From: JASEFH01 sp034679905
GTDB taxonomy: Archaea > Halobacteriota > Methanomicrobia > Methanomicrobiales > JACTUA01
Length of the DNA: 11,322 bases
Reading direction: 5' to 3'
NCBI GenBank assembly: GCA_034679905.1
Contig: JAXDAH010000203.1
Span: 1 to 11,322, forward strand
The first letter of the stretch is position 1, and every line of letters starts with the position of its first letter. Under the pieces are notes generated by a model. The model worked only from the letters and a program-made list of their open reading frames with translations. It did no database searches and had not been told where the DNA came from. This document shows positions 1 through 7,400 of this stretch, piece after piece. Position numbers and translations under genes: made by a program.

Positions 1-21
1 AATCCGGATTCACCCCTCCCC

Positions 22-65
22 GCAGCCCTGAAAGGGCTGCCCCCTCCCCTCGGTGAGGGGAGGGG
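22..65. repeat. two adjacent perfect hairpins
   Basis: Two inverted repeats lie directly next to each other. Positions 22-29 (gcagccct) pair with 33-40 around a 3-base loop (GAA). Positions 41-51 (cccctcccctc) pair with 55-65 around a 3-base loop (GGT), an 11-bp stem. Neither is followed by a T-run on the plus strand. They could be a transcription-end structure for a gene to the left of the window, or a copy of a dispersed palindromic element. The sequence alone cannot decide. Confidence 0.6.
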
Positions 66-448
66 AAGAGCGCGATAGGCCCGTATCGGACTGTGAATAC
101 AGAGTCGGATGCTCTCTATCGCACGAAGGGGTAGGGGGAGCGAGGCCCTTCCCCGGAGAACACCCGAGAGCCGTACACATGCTCTTGATGAGGATTTCGA
201 CAGGGCTAGAATTTTAGGAAGACATCTCGTCGGATCGCCGGGAGATCGAACGGAAGTGCGGTCCGCTCGAAGGAGATGCTACTGCAGGAGAAAGGGATCG
301 GTGGAGGGGATACACTGCCCCTGTATTCAGCGTTCAGGTGGCACACGCATGTAGATGGACCCCGGTCCGAGCATATTATCGTATATCCCTACGGTCTCGG
401 CACATATTCTCCCCATCGCCGTGAGGTACACCTGCCGATTGCGTCCTG
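66..448. other. gene-free stretch downstream of the response regulator
   Basis: No frame here looks like a real protein: the open frames are short, arginine/serine-rich and have no ribosome-binding site or family signature. The stretch lies downstream of the minus-strand kinase/regulator operon, so it should hold that operon's 3' untranslated end, but no clear oligo-T terminator is visible on the minus strand. A weak 6-bp inverted repeat (gaaggg/cccttc) lies around 126-152. Confidence 0.5.
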
Positions 449-934
449 TCAGCGGTTCTCCCTGCCGGATTGTTCCTGGTTGCCCTCTCTCAGGGGCGGG
501 AGGTTGAGCGAACGCCAGTACAGGCCCAGTTCCCGGATCGCTGCCGCGAACTGGTCGAAGTTCACTGGTTTGACCACGTAGCTGTTCGCGCCCAGGCTGT
601 AACTCTCGAGGATGTCCCTGTCCTCGCTCGAGGAGGTGAGCACCACCACCGGGATGGTCCGCGTCTCATCGCTCATCTTCAGGCGACGGAGCACCTCGAT
701 GCCGTCCACCTTGGGTAGCTTCAGGTCGAGGAAGATGACCTTGGGTTTGTCCCGCACATCCCGCCCCCCGTATGCACCCGTGCCGAAGATGAAGTCCAGT
801 GCCTCTTTTCCATCCCATGCCACCTGGACGCGATCGCTCAGGTTGCACCAGGAGAAGACGTGGAGGATCAGCTCCACGTCGTGGGGATTGTCCTCGACCA
901 GAAGAATATCCGTTGAACCCCTCTTCTCACTCAT
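449..934 (-). CDS. single-domain response regulator, Rcp1-like
   Basis: A 161-residue stand-alone receiver (REC) protein. It should take a phosphoryl group from the histidine kinase encoded just upstream and act by protein contact, because it has no output domain. Visible receiver residues are the acidic pair E14-D15, phospho-acceptor D70 (in FLDLKLPKVDG), T100 (VVVLTSSSED) and K122 (VVKPVNFDQF). The longer beta1-alpha1 region and the LKLPKVDGIEVLRRLK stretch match the Rcp1 type that partners phytochrome-like kinases. The chosen ATG at 932-934 sits 7 bases after GGAGGT. Two ATGs just upstream (949, 940) would put that site too close or inside the gene. The start overlaps the kinase stop by 8 bases (927-934), implying coupled translation. 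The family call is firm; the output target is unknown. Confidence 0.92.
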   Translation of the reverse strand: MSEKRGSTDILLVEDNPHDVELILHVFSWCNLSDRVQVAWDGKEALDFIFGTGAYGGRDVRDKPKVIFLDLKLPKVDGIEVLRRLKMSDETRTIPVVVLTSSSEDRDILESYSLGANSYVVKPVNFDQFAAAIRELGLYWRSLNLPPLREGNQEQSGRENR

Positions 935-3626
935 CAGCATTACCTCCATCCAGCGTGAAGAAAAATGTTGTGCACTTCTCCGGCTCGGACTCTACCCAGA
1001 TGGTGCCCCCGTGCCGCTCCACGATCCGTTTCACGATGGCAAGCCCGACGCCGGAACCCTCGTATTCCTGGGAGTGCAGGCGGTGGAAGACCCCGAAGAG
1101 CTGGGCGGCATACTGCATGTCAAATCCGACACCGTTGTCTCGTATATAGTAGATCGTCCTGCCATCCTTCCGGCAGGACCCGATTCGGATATGGGCAGCA
1201 GGGCGTTTCCGTGTGAACTTCAGGGCGTTGCTGAGCAGGTTCTGGAAGACCTGCCGTAGCATGGAGCGGTCGGCGGAGACTGCCGGGAGATCCTCGATGA
1301 CGATCTCCACCGCTCTCCCTTCCCGTTCGCTTTCCAGGCTCTCGCACGCTTCCCGAGCCAGTTCTATCGGTAAGACCGTCTCTTTGTGCAGGGCCTGCCG
1401 CCCCATCCGGGAGAAGTTCAGGAGATCGTCGATGAGGCGGGCCAGCTGTTGCGCATTCTGGCGCACTTTAACCAGATAATTGCGCGCCTCGGGCGGGAGT
1501 CCCTCTCTGTACTCCTCCAGCAGGATGCGGGAGAAGCCGTCCATCGCGCGCAGAGGTGCCCGCAGGTCATGGGACACGGTGTAGCTGAACGACTCCAGCT
1601 CTCTGTTGGCGTTCTCCAGGTCCCGCGTGCGTTCGATCACGCGCTGCTCCAACTCTTCGTTCAGCTGGCGGATCTCCTCTTCCGCCTGACGCATCCATGT
1701 GATATCGTTCCCGATGCAGAGGACTTCTGTTATCTCGCCACCAGGACCGTATATCGGCCTGTTCGTCCAGGATATCCAGACCCGCGCCCCGTTCCGGCGA
1801 ATATTCTCGTTCTGGCTCGTTGCATACTTCTCGGGATCGTGGATGATGTCCAGGACCCTGCCTCTCAGATCTCTCCCCGAACTATCGAACTCCGGTATGA
1901 TTGTCCCCACGGCATTCCTGCCGAGGATCTCCGTCTCGGTATATCCGAAGAACGTCTGGGCATACTCGTTGAAGAACGTGATGTTGCCCCGGGGATCCAG
2001 TCGAAGGATGATGCTGTTGGCGCTCTCCACGAGCTCCCTGTACTTCTCCTCGCTTCTCCGCAGCGCCTCTTCCGCCATCCTGCGTTTGGTGATGTCCCGC
2101 CCCACGGAGAGGAACTCGACCACTCTCCTCTCGCCATCGAAGAACGCCCGGTCGTTCCACTGCTGCCAGCGGATACTCCCGTCCGGCATGACGATCGGGT
2201 GCTCGATGCTGCCGACCGGGTGGTCCGGGGTGAGAGCGGCGAAGTGGCGCGCCACCCGTTCCCGATCGGCCGGTGGTATCTCGGGCCGAAACCGGGTGCC
2301 GATGATCTCCGTGCAGGGCTTTCCGAAGTAGCGGCAGTAGGCTTCATTCACGAAATGGTGCGTCCCGTCCGGGGCAAACCGGGTGATGAACTCCGTCTGG
2401 TCCTCAACCACGGCGCGGTAACGCTCTTCGCTCTCCCGGAGGCTCTTCTGGCTGTTCTGGAGCTCACGGATCGTACCTTTCAGCGTTCCCACCATCGCGT
2501 TGATACTGTGACCCAGGATGGAGAACTCCTTACCCAAGCCCGGCTCGACTCTTCGATCCAGATCCCCCCGGGCGATCCTGTCCACGTCCTCCACGATACT
2601 CTGGACGGGGCGGGTCAGGAAGCGGGAGACGAAGATCGCAACCCCGAGACTCGCCAGCAGCACGATGCCGGCCACCAGGAGGTGGGAGAGGATCAGACGG
2701 TTCAGTGCCCCCTGGATCAGGGCGGGGTTGTACGTGAGCTCGACGATGAGGCTCATGTCGGCACTGTATTCATCGTCCCGCAGGTCGATGTACAGGTATC
2801 GGAGCGTCTTACCGGACTCGTGGTGCGTGACTTCCATACCCTCCCGCTGCTGGAGGATGGTGTCCAGCACCCGATCCAGGTCCGGCGGGGGCGTGAAGCT
2901 GCGGTTCCCCACCAGCCTCTTTGCCGTGGTGAAGATGCGCACATCCTCGATGAACGGGTTCCTGGATGCGATGTCGTTGATGGACTCCGTGTAGCGGAGC
3001 TGGTTGCGCCTGTCATTGAACGCATTCTCCACCAGCCCGAGCTCTAGGATGTATTCATGATCCGGCGTGGGCATGTAGGCGTACTTCTTCAGGTCGGCGG
3101 TCGCCTTCTCCTGGACCACCCGGTCGGGGTAGAATCCGTCCGTGGTGCGTATCCGGTTCAGGTAATCGTAGAAGTAGGGAATGCTCTCGTTGAAGTTGAG
3201 CCCGAGGTCCGGTTCAAACGTCGTGAACTCCACGACTCCGGAACTGTTGATGATATAGAGCTCCATCTTCCCGCCCAACTGCTTCTTGACTCCCCCCAGA
3301 TCCATGCGGGCGGGATCCCTTTCCGCGCGTTCGTACTCGGCCATGAAGAGCACGAAACCATCCTGCATCTGCTGATTCAGAGTCTCGTCGAAGACTTTGA
3401 GTCCTGCATCGATCACCTGTACCGTCTCGACGATGTCCTGCTCGGTCTGGTTTCTTAAAAGTTCGGCGTTGCTCTTGAAATTCCTCTCGCTATTCAGATA
3501 ATCGACGATCGTTGTGCCCAGCACGGCGGCGAGAGTCAGGAGCGCAATCGATATCAGGAGGTACGTGGAGAAAGGACGACTCTTCGCAGCTGCCGGTTGA
3601 GTATCCCTGCGAGCTGAATCGCTCAT
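927..3626 (-). CDS. membrane sensor histidine kinase (Cache-like, HAMP, PAS-PAS, HisKA, HATPase)
   Basis: An 899-residue transmembrane kinase. One membrane helix spans about 20-42, an outer sensor region about 45-308, and a second helix about 311-336. The outer region contains an IINSSGVVEFTTFEPD segment of Cache type. HAMP covers about 337-390, PAS1 about 400-515, PAS2 about 525-648, and a coiled coil about 648-678 leads into the dimerisation domain. The phospho-accepting histidine is H686 in SHDLRAPLRAMDGF. The ATPase shows an N box (NLLSNALKF, N800), G1 (DNGVGFD, 830-836) and G2 (GSGVGLAIVKRI, from 857), so all catalytic boxes are intact. The HisKA type is that of phytochrome-like kinases, which fits the Rcp1-like regulator encoded next. 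The ATG at 3624-3626 follows GGGAGGGG by a few bases. The ligand of the outer domain is unknown. Confidence 0.93.
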   Translation of the reverse strand: MSDSARRDTQPAAAKSRPFSTYLLISIALLTLAAVLGTTIVDYLNSERNFKSNAELLRNQTEQDIVETVQVIDAGLKVFDETLNQQMQDGFVLFMAEYERAERDPARMDLGGVKKQLGGKMELYIINSSGVVEFTTFEPDLGLNFNESIPYFYDYLNRIRTTDGFYPDRVVQEKATADLKKYAYMPTPDHEYILELGLVENAFNDRRNQLRYTESINDIASRNPFIEDVRIFTTAKRLVGNRSFTPPPDLDRVLDTILQQREGMEVTHHESGKTLRYLYIDLRDDEYSADMSLIVELTYNPALIQGALNRLILSHLLVAGIVLLASLGVAIFVSRFLTRPVQSIVEDVDRIARGDLDRRVEPGLGKEFSILGHSINAMVGTLKGTIRELQNSQKSLRESEERYRAVVEDQTEFITRFAPDGTHHFVNEAYCRYFGKPCTEIIGTRFRPEIPPADRERVARHFAALTPDHPVGSIEHPIVMPDGSIRWQQWNDRAFFDGERRVVEFLSVGRDITKRRMAEEALRRSEEKYRELVESANSIILRLDPRGNITFFNEYAQTFFGYTETEILGRNAVGTIIPEFDSSGRDLRGRVLDIIHDPEKYATSQNENIRRNGARVWISWTNRPIYGPGGEITEVLCIGNDITWMRQAEEEIRQLNEELEQRVIERTRDLENANRELESFSYTVSHDLRAPLRAMDGFSRILLEEYREGLPPEARNYLVKVRQNAQQLARLIDDLLNFSRMGRQALHKETVLPIELAREACESLESEREGRAVEIVIEDLPAVSADRSMLRQVFQNLLSNALKFTRKRPAAHIRIGSCRKDGRTIYYIRDNGVGFDMQYAAQLFGVFHRLHSQEYEGSGVGLAIVKRIVERHGGTIWVESEPEKCTTFFFTLDGGNADE

Positions 3627-3656
3627 CGCCCCTCCCTGACAGATTATCCGCCGGGT

Positions 3657-3666
3657 AAAATTAAAA
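3657..3666 (-). promoter_or_regulatory. TATA box for the kinase/regulator operon
   Basis: On the minus strand this reads TTTTAATTTT, an AT-rich box in GC-rich surroundings. Its centre is about 35 bases before the kinase ATG. With the usual archaeal spacing of about 25 bases, transcription would start near 3636-3640, giving a leader of roughly a dozen bases that just holds the GGGAGGGG ribosome-binding site. Confidence 0.5.
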
Positions 3667-3668
3667 TG

Positions 3669-4202
3669 TTGCGTATTCCGCCCGGATTCACCCGCCGTGC
3701 TATACCCCTATCTGCTTCGAAATGGCGCCACCTGATCCCCTGGACTCTGGAGATGCCAGCGGAATATCGCGTGGATTCGGCGGGTGCAACGCATATCGGA
3801 TCCGACTCCGCGATCCTGTTCTGTCCTGGTGCCAACCCTTCGTCGGTCAGTCTCCTGTGGTTCATCGAGCCCTGCAGGATCACAGGACCATTCGAGACTC
3901 GGCCCTCTTCAGATGATCATCGGGAGGCATGACGGCCGAACGGAAGACTGTGCCGCTGCCGCCTCCGAAGCGGGGTTCACGAACCGATGCAACAGTTCCC
4001 GGATAGCCGGAGTTCGACCATCCCCGTTCTCGATTGCCGACGCCAAATCCCTGGCCCGGCGTGGCCGGACTCGAGCCTGCACGGGCGGGCGGCGTACAAG
4101 CCCCGATCCGATGCGGGACGAGCCCCGCTCCGGAGGATATCCGGCAGCAGCCTGGGACCCTGTATCGCGGTTTCGTCCTGGCGAGACGACCGTAGGAGAG
4201 CA
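3669..4202. other. gene-free spacer between divergent sensory genes
   Basis: More than 500 bases of GC-rich DNA with no convincing gene. A plus-strand frame in phase with the downstream HTH-PAS gene is open from 3784, but its residues are low-complexity and arginine/serine-rich. The TATA box of the downstream gene lies after it, so it is not an N-terminal extension. Minus-strand frames are similarly unconvincing. It may hold regulatory sites for both flanking genes or an unannotated RNA; no conserved structure was recognised. Confidence 0.45.
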
Positions 4203-4204
4203 CC

Positions 4205-4212
4205 TTATAAAT
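4205..4212 (+). promoter_or_regulatory. TATA box of the HTH-PAS gene
   Basis: TTATAAAT is a near-consensus archaeal box A. Its centre (about 4208) is 25-26 bases before the ATG at 4234, so the expected transcription start coincides with that codon. This argues for a leaderless transcript and against the in-frame ATG at 4213, which touches the box itself. Confidence 0.65.
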
Positions 4213-4233
4213 ATGGATGGTGTATGTTCGTAT

Positions 4234-6003
4234 ATGCGCCAGGACCAGGATAGGATCGAGAAGATAAAAGGCATCCTGAAGAAGAACCCCAAGGGTCTGA
4301 CAATATCCGAACTGTCCCAGAAGGTGAATCTGAACCGCAATTCCCTGGCGAAATACCTGGAGATCCTGCTCGTATCGGGTCAGGTGGAGATGGAGTCCTT
4401 TGGCACGGCCAAGGTGTACTATCTCTCACGCCGGGTGCCGCTCTCCGCGCTCCTCAAATTCTCAACGGATCTCATCGTCATGCTGAATGCCGATATCCAG
4501 GTCGTTCAGGCGAACGATAACTTCCTGGCGTTTTTCAACCTCACCCGGGATGCGATTCTGGAGGAGGACTCTTCGAAGCTTCCCCTTCTTTCGGCCCTCC
4601 CCCTGCAGTCTCTTGCCCGGGATCCAAATGCGGAGGGCGAGATTGTGCAGGAGATCCGCATACCCCGTGGTGGAGGGGATGTCTTCTTCCGGGCAAAGAT
4701 GATCCCGACCGTCTTTGACGACGGGAGCAAGGGTGTGACGCTCATCGCAGAGAATATCACGCTCCAGAAGCAGTACGAGGAGAGGCTGAAGGCGAGCGAG
4801 GCTCGATACAGGGCAATCGTCGAGGATCAGACGGAGCTCATCTGCCGCCGCCTGCCGGACGGGACCATTACCTTCGTGAACGATGCCTACTGCCGCTACT
4901 TCGATATCAGAGCGGAGGATCTCGTGGGGCACAAGTTCTATCCCAGCATGCCGCTGTCGGATCTGGAGCACCGCACGGAGGCGCGCAGCAGGATTGGTCC
5001 GGAGAGTCCTATCGTCATGTACGAAGTGCGGCATCCTATGCCCGGAGGCGAGGTGCGGTGGCTGCAGTGGACGGATCGGGCCCTGTATAGAGATGGGAAT
5101 GTTCTCGTGGAGATCCAGTCCGTCGGCCGGGACGTGACGGAGCGCAGGCAGGCCGAGCAGGAGCTGCGAATCATGGAGAGCGCCATTGCCTCCTCGATCA
5201 ACGGAATCGCCATCTTCAACCCCGATACATTCCTGACATACGCGAATCGGGCATTCCTGGATATATCGGGGTTTGCCAGCGTCTCGGACATCGCCGGTAG
5301 ACACATCCAGGAGATCTATTCGCAGGATCCCGGCCTGATGGAAAAGATACTCGAGATCGAGCAGATCGTGGCGCGGGAAGGGAGATGGCTCGGGAGTGTT
5401 GATACAATCAACATAGAGGGTCACCCCCTGAACCTGCAGCTCTCCGTCACCCGCGTGCAGGATAAAGAGAATAGAACCCTCTGCTTCCTCGTATCCGTGG
5501 TAGACATCACCGAGCAGAAGCGGATGGAGGCGGCGTTTCGGAGCACCTACGAGAAACTGCAGGAGTCGATCGAGTTCATGTCCGATCCCACCTTCATCGT
5601 GGATCGCGAAAAACGCGTCGTTGCCTGGAATCACGCGATGGAGAGTCTCACCGGGATCAAACGGGAGAAGGTCCTGGGCAGGACCGAGTATCAGGCCGCT
5701 TTTCAGGTTTTTGAGGGGTTCCGACCGATTCTCGTGGATCTGATCGATCTGCCGTCCGAGGAGATCGCCCGATCGCACCCCGATGTGCGCCGCTTCGGCT
5801 ACAGTATCTTCGTGGAGGCATTCGTGCCCTCTCTGCACCACGGTAAAGGCGCCCACATCTGGGGCAAGGCCTCCCGGCTTACGGACAGCAACGGCAACTA
5901 TATCGGGGCGATAGAGTCCATCCGGGACGTATCGGAATGGAAGAAGGCAGAAGAGTCCCTGCGGCAGGCATACGCGGCATCCCAGACAACGCTGCCGCGC
6001 TGA
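4234..6003 (+). CDS. winged-helix / multi-PAS sensory regulator without kinase domain
   Basis: A 589-residue soluble protein. Residues about 6-68 form a winged helix-turn-helix (IKGILKKNPKGLTISELSQK, then a recognition helix around VNLNRNSLAKYLEILL and a wing ending VYYLS). Four PAS domains follow at about 75-178, 190-308, 312-428 and 441-570; the first three end in an (E/D)-(I/V)-T motif (ENITLQKQ, RDVTERR, VDITEQK), the last in RDVSEWK. The protein stops at SQTTLPR right after the last PAS, with no HisKA or ATPase. It probably binds DNA in response to a signal or to PAS-mediated contacts. No membrane helix is seen. The second PAS closely resembles PAS1 of the divergent kinase. The start at 4234 is chosen because the TATA box places the transcript start there; 4213 is the in-frame alternative. 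The architecture is known from Methanomicrobiales; target genes are unknown. Confidence 0.88.
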   Translation: MRQDQDRIEKIKGILKKNPKGLTISELSQKVNLNRNSLAKYLEILLVSGQVEMESFGTAKVYYLSRRVPLSALLKFSTDLIVMLNADIQVVQANDNFLAFFNLTRDAILEEDSSKLPLLSALPLQSLARDPNAEGEIVQEIRIPRGGGDVFFRAKMIPTVFDDGSKGVTLIAENITLQKQYEERLKASEARYRAIVEDQTELICRRLPDGTITFVNDAYCRYFDIRAEDLVGHKFYPSMPLSDLEHRTEARSRIGPESPIVMYEVRHPMPGGEVRWLQWTDRALYRDGNVLVEIQSVGRDVTERRQAEQELRIMESAIASSINGIAIFNPDTFLTYANRAFLDISGFASVSDIAGRHIQEIYSQDPGLMEKILEIEQIVAREGRWLGSVDTINIEGHPLNLQLSVTRVQDKENRTLCFLVSVVDITEQKRMEAAFRSTYEKLQESIEFMSDPTFIVDREKRVVAWNHAMESLTGIKREKVLGRTEYQAAFQVFEGFRPILVDLIDLPSEEIARSHPDVRRFGYSIFVEAFVPSLHHGKGAHIWGKASRLTDSNGNYIGAIESIRDVSEWKKAEESLRQAYAASQTTLPR

Positions 6004-6017
6004 TCCGCCCCGCCGCT

Positions 6018-6042
6018 GGGGGGTGACGGGGGTACCCCCCGT
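6018..6042. terminator. GC-rich hairpin between convergent genes
   Basis: The 48 bases between the HTH-PAS stop and the convergent Hsp20 stop contain 6018-6024 (ggggggt) complementary to 6034-6040 (acccccc). A second, overlapping pairing around 6026-6042 (acggggg / cccccgt with one bulged C) competes with it. The position suggests a two-way transcription barrier, though neither strand shows a strong T-run. Confidence 0.45.
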
Positions 6043-6051
6043 TGCACGGGA

Positions 6052-6528
6052 TCAGTCTATCGCGATCCGCTTTCCCTGCGCTTCCGCGCGTTTCTGGAGC
6101 CGGACCTCCAGCACACCGTTCTTGAAACTCGCCGATGCGTCCTGTTCGGTCACCGGCGAGGGTAGAGTGACCGTCCGCGACAGCGAGCCGAATGAGCGTT
6201 CGCGGAGGTAGTAGTTCTCTCTCTCCTCGTCCCGCTCCCCTCTGCGTTCCGTCGCGATCAGGAGTGTCTGCGGGTCTTGGAGACGGATGGATATGCCTTC
6301 CTTCCCCACGCCGGGGAGATCGGCGACCACCAGCACTTCGTTCTCGTGCTCGCGGACGTCGATCTGGAATTCAGGACCCTGCATGTCGGGGAGCCAGCCC
6401 CGTCCCGGCGAGGGAAGCATCCTCGAGCTCCCGCTGCTGATCTCCTGGAAGCGGCGCTCCATGTCCGCCATCATCGCCTCGAACTCTCGCCAGACAGAGT
6501 CAAAAGGTTCCCGTCTTCTCCATGCCAT
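6052..6528 (-). CDS. small heat-shock protein, Hsp20 / alpha-crystallin family
   Basis: A 158-residue ATP-independent holdase that should bind unfolding proteins in the cytoplasm as a large oligomer. The N-terminal arm (1-50) is rich in aromatic and charged residues (DSVWREFEAMMADMERRFQEI). The alpha-crystallin domain covers about 52-147, with VVADLPGV (67-74), the Y-containing loop near 106-107, RSFGSLSRTVTLP (111-123) and the hallmark A-x-x-x-NGVLEVRL (to 144). The C-terminal tail carries the I-x-I oligomerisation motif (I155-A-I157), only one residue from the end. The ATG at 6526-6528 follows AGGTGA by 6 bases. The frame stays open further upstream to 6828, but that extension crosses the likely promoter and is unlike the family. 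Confidence 0.95.
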   Translation of the reverse strand: MAWRRREPFDSVWREFEAMMADMERRFQEISSGSSRMLPSPGRGWLPDMQGPEFQIDVREHENEVLVVADLPGVGKEGISIRLQDPQTLLIATERRGERDEERENYYLRERSFGSLSRTVTLPSPVTEQDASASFKNGVLEVRLQKRAEAQGKRIAID

Positions 6529-6558
6529 GGGATTCACCTTCGTACTATCTCTGGAATC

Positions 6559-6574
6559 TGCAGCGAACGCTGCA
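6559..6574. promoter_or_regulatory. perfect 16-base palindrome upstream of hsp20
   Basis: TGCAGCG-AA-CGCTGCA has 7-bp arms around two bases. It lies 31-46 bases before the Hsp20 start codon, between the likely TATA box and the ribosome-binding site. It could be an operator for a dimeric repressor, or a hairpin in the mRNA leader (6-bp stem, 4-base loop). Confidence 0.45.
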
Positions 6575-6600
6575 TGGTGATTTTTATGGCACTGGGATGG

Positions 6601-6608
6601 TATAAACC
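6601..6608 (-). promoter_or_regulatory. candidate TATA box of hsp20
   Basis: Reads GGTTTATA on the minus strand. Transcription would start near 6579, giving a leader of about 50 bases that includes the palindrome at 6559-6574. A second AT-rich stretch (CATAAAAATC, around 6579-6588) is an alternative box. Confidence 0.4.
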
Positions 6609-6745
6609 TGACGCGGGTGCGATCCCGGCTGGCAGTGGCTGAGAATGTGGCATGCGGGGATGATCGTGCTGCCCGGACGGCGGGGGGAATGCGAAAGGAT
6701 GCGGCATGGGCGCCGTCGATAGGAAGAAATTGGAAAAATGAGTGA

Positions 6746-6916
6746 TTAGAATCTCGGCTTTCTGTGCTTGGGAAGGCAATCGCGACAGTACACGGGTCTG
6801 CCTTCGGTGGGCTTGAAAGGAACTTCACACTCTACTCCGCAGTCGGAGCAGATCACTTTGTGCATCTCTCGGGGTCCGAAACTTCTCGGGCCGCCAAAAC
6901 TTCTACGATTTTCCAT
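6746..6916 (-). CDS. small zinc-ribbon protein, CxxC-x17-CxxC type
   Basis: A 56-residue protein. After a basic Gly/Arg/Phe-rich start (MENRRSFGGPRSFGPRE) it carries C23-S-D-C26, 17 residues, then C44-R-D-C47, with the conserved core VPFKPTEGRPVYCRDC. This is the CxxC-x17-CxxC domain family common in archaea and some bacteria. Four cysteines should bind one zinc; an extra cysteine (C30) lies between them. The basic ends suggest RNA or nucleic-acid contact, but the role is not established. The gene reads towards hsp20 on the same strand, but hsp20 appears to have its own promoter. An A5 run at 6734-6738 gives TTTTT on the coding strand just after the stop, a plausible terminator. Upstream AT-rich candidates for a TATA box are 6948-6957 and 6971-6977. 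Confidence 0.88.
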   Translation of the reverse strand: MENRRSFGGPRSFGPREMHKVICSDCGVECEVPFKPTEGRPVYCRDCLPKHRKPRF

Positions 6917-7248
6917 TATATTCTCTCATGCAGGTATTGCACTGCCTGTATCTATACGGGAGCTGAGGTGATAAATGTACCCTGCCCCGGGGATAGTTAC
7001 GGGGAGATAATGCCGCCACGCATACCCGAAGGCGCTTCGTTACTGCATTCTCACCTCCTGGGGATACGGCCGACACCTGGATAATCCATGTTTGTACGGA
7101 GCGAGGAGGCATCCAGTTCACTGCGCAAGTATATCGGCGTTCATACAGCGAGCAGGTGGACAGAAAACCGAAGCCCGCCTGCACGGTGTTCAAGCCCTGC
7201 CGCTCCAATGGCTGCCAAAAGAGATGGGGGGAAACCACCAACCTCTGA

Positions 7249-7400
7249 TTTCCCATCTTTAGACTGCGTGTAGAGCGTGAACGAGCCATTAATCAAAAAC
7301 GAGACCGAGAACGGCCGGAGATTCGGCACTGGAAGCCGCTTGCCCCGACGACCGCGCAGTACGTCGTGCATCCAGAGTGCAAGCTCGATGAGGATGCGGG
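7249..7400 (+). pseudogene. probable decayed coding stretch upstream of the 7401 frame
   Basis: Read from 7249 in the frame starting TTT CCC ATC, the translation is protein-like: it includes LRVERERAINQKRDRERPE, IRHWKPLAPTTAQY and VVHPECKLDEDAG. It would join the frame starting at 7401 through a single frameshift near 7398-7401. The same frame is open upstream from about 6997, but a TGA at 7246-7248 interrupts it. This pattern suggests a gene broken by one stop and one frameshift. The family is not recognised, and chance open frames in GC-rich DNA remain possible. Confidence 0.35.

Noticed and set aside
1386..3047. A 553-codon open frame on the plus strand opposite the histidine kinase
   Set aside because: It is antisense to a kinase with all domains intact; its residues follow the complement of kinase codons and show no family motif.
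3784..4233. N-terminal extension of the HTH-PAS protein in the same frame
   Set aside because: The TATA box lies at 4205-4212, after the extension, and the extension is low-complexity and unlike any domain.
4462..5856. A 464-codon open frame on the minus strand opposite the HTH-PAS gene
   Set aside because: Shadow of a well-supported multi-PAS gene; no motif or ribosome-binding site of its own.
6529..6828. Longer Hsp20 with 100 extra N-terminal residues
   Set aside because: It would cross the likely promoter and palindrome; the ATG at 6528 has a good binding site and gives the usual family length.
6903..7289. A 128-codon minus-strand frame ending inside the zinc-ribbon gene
   Set aside because: No binding site or recognisable family, and it overlaps the start of a well-supported gene in another frame.
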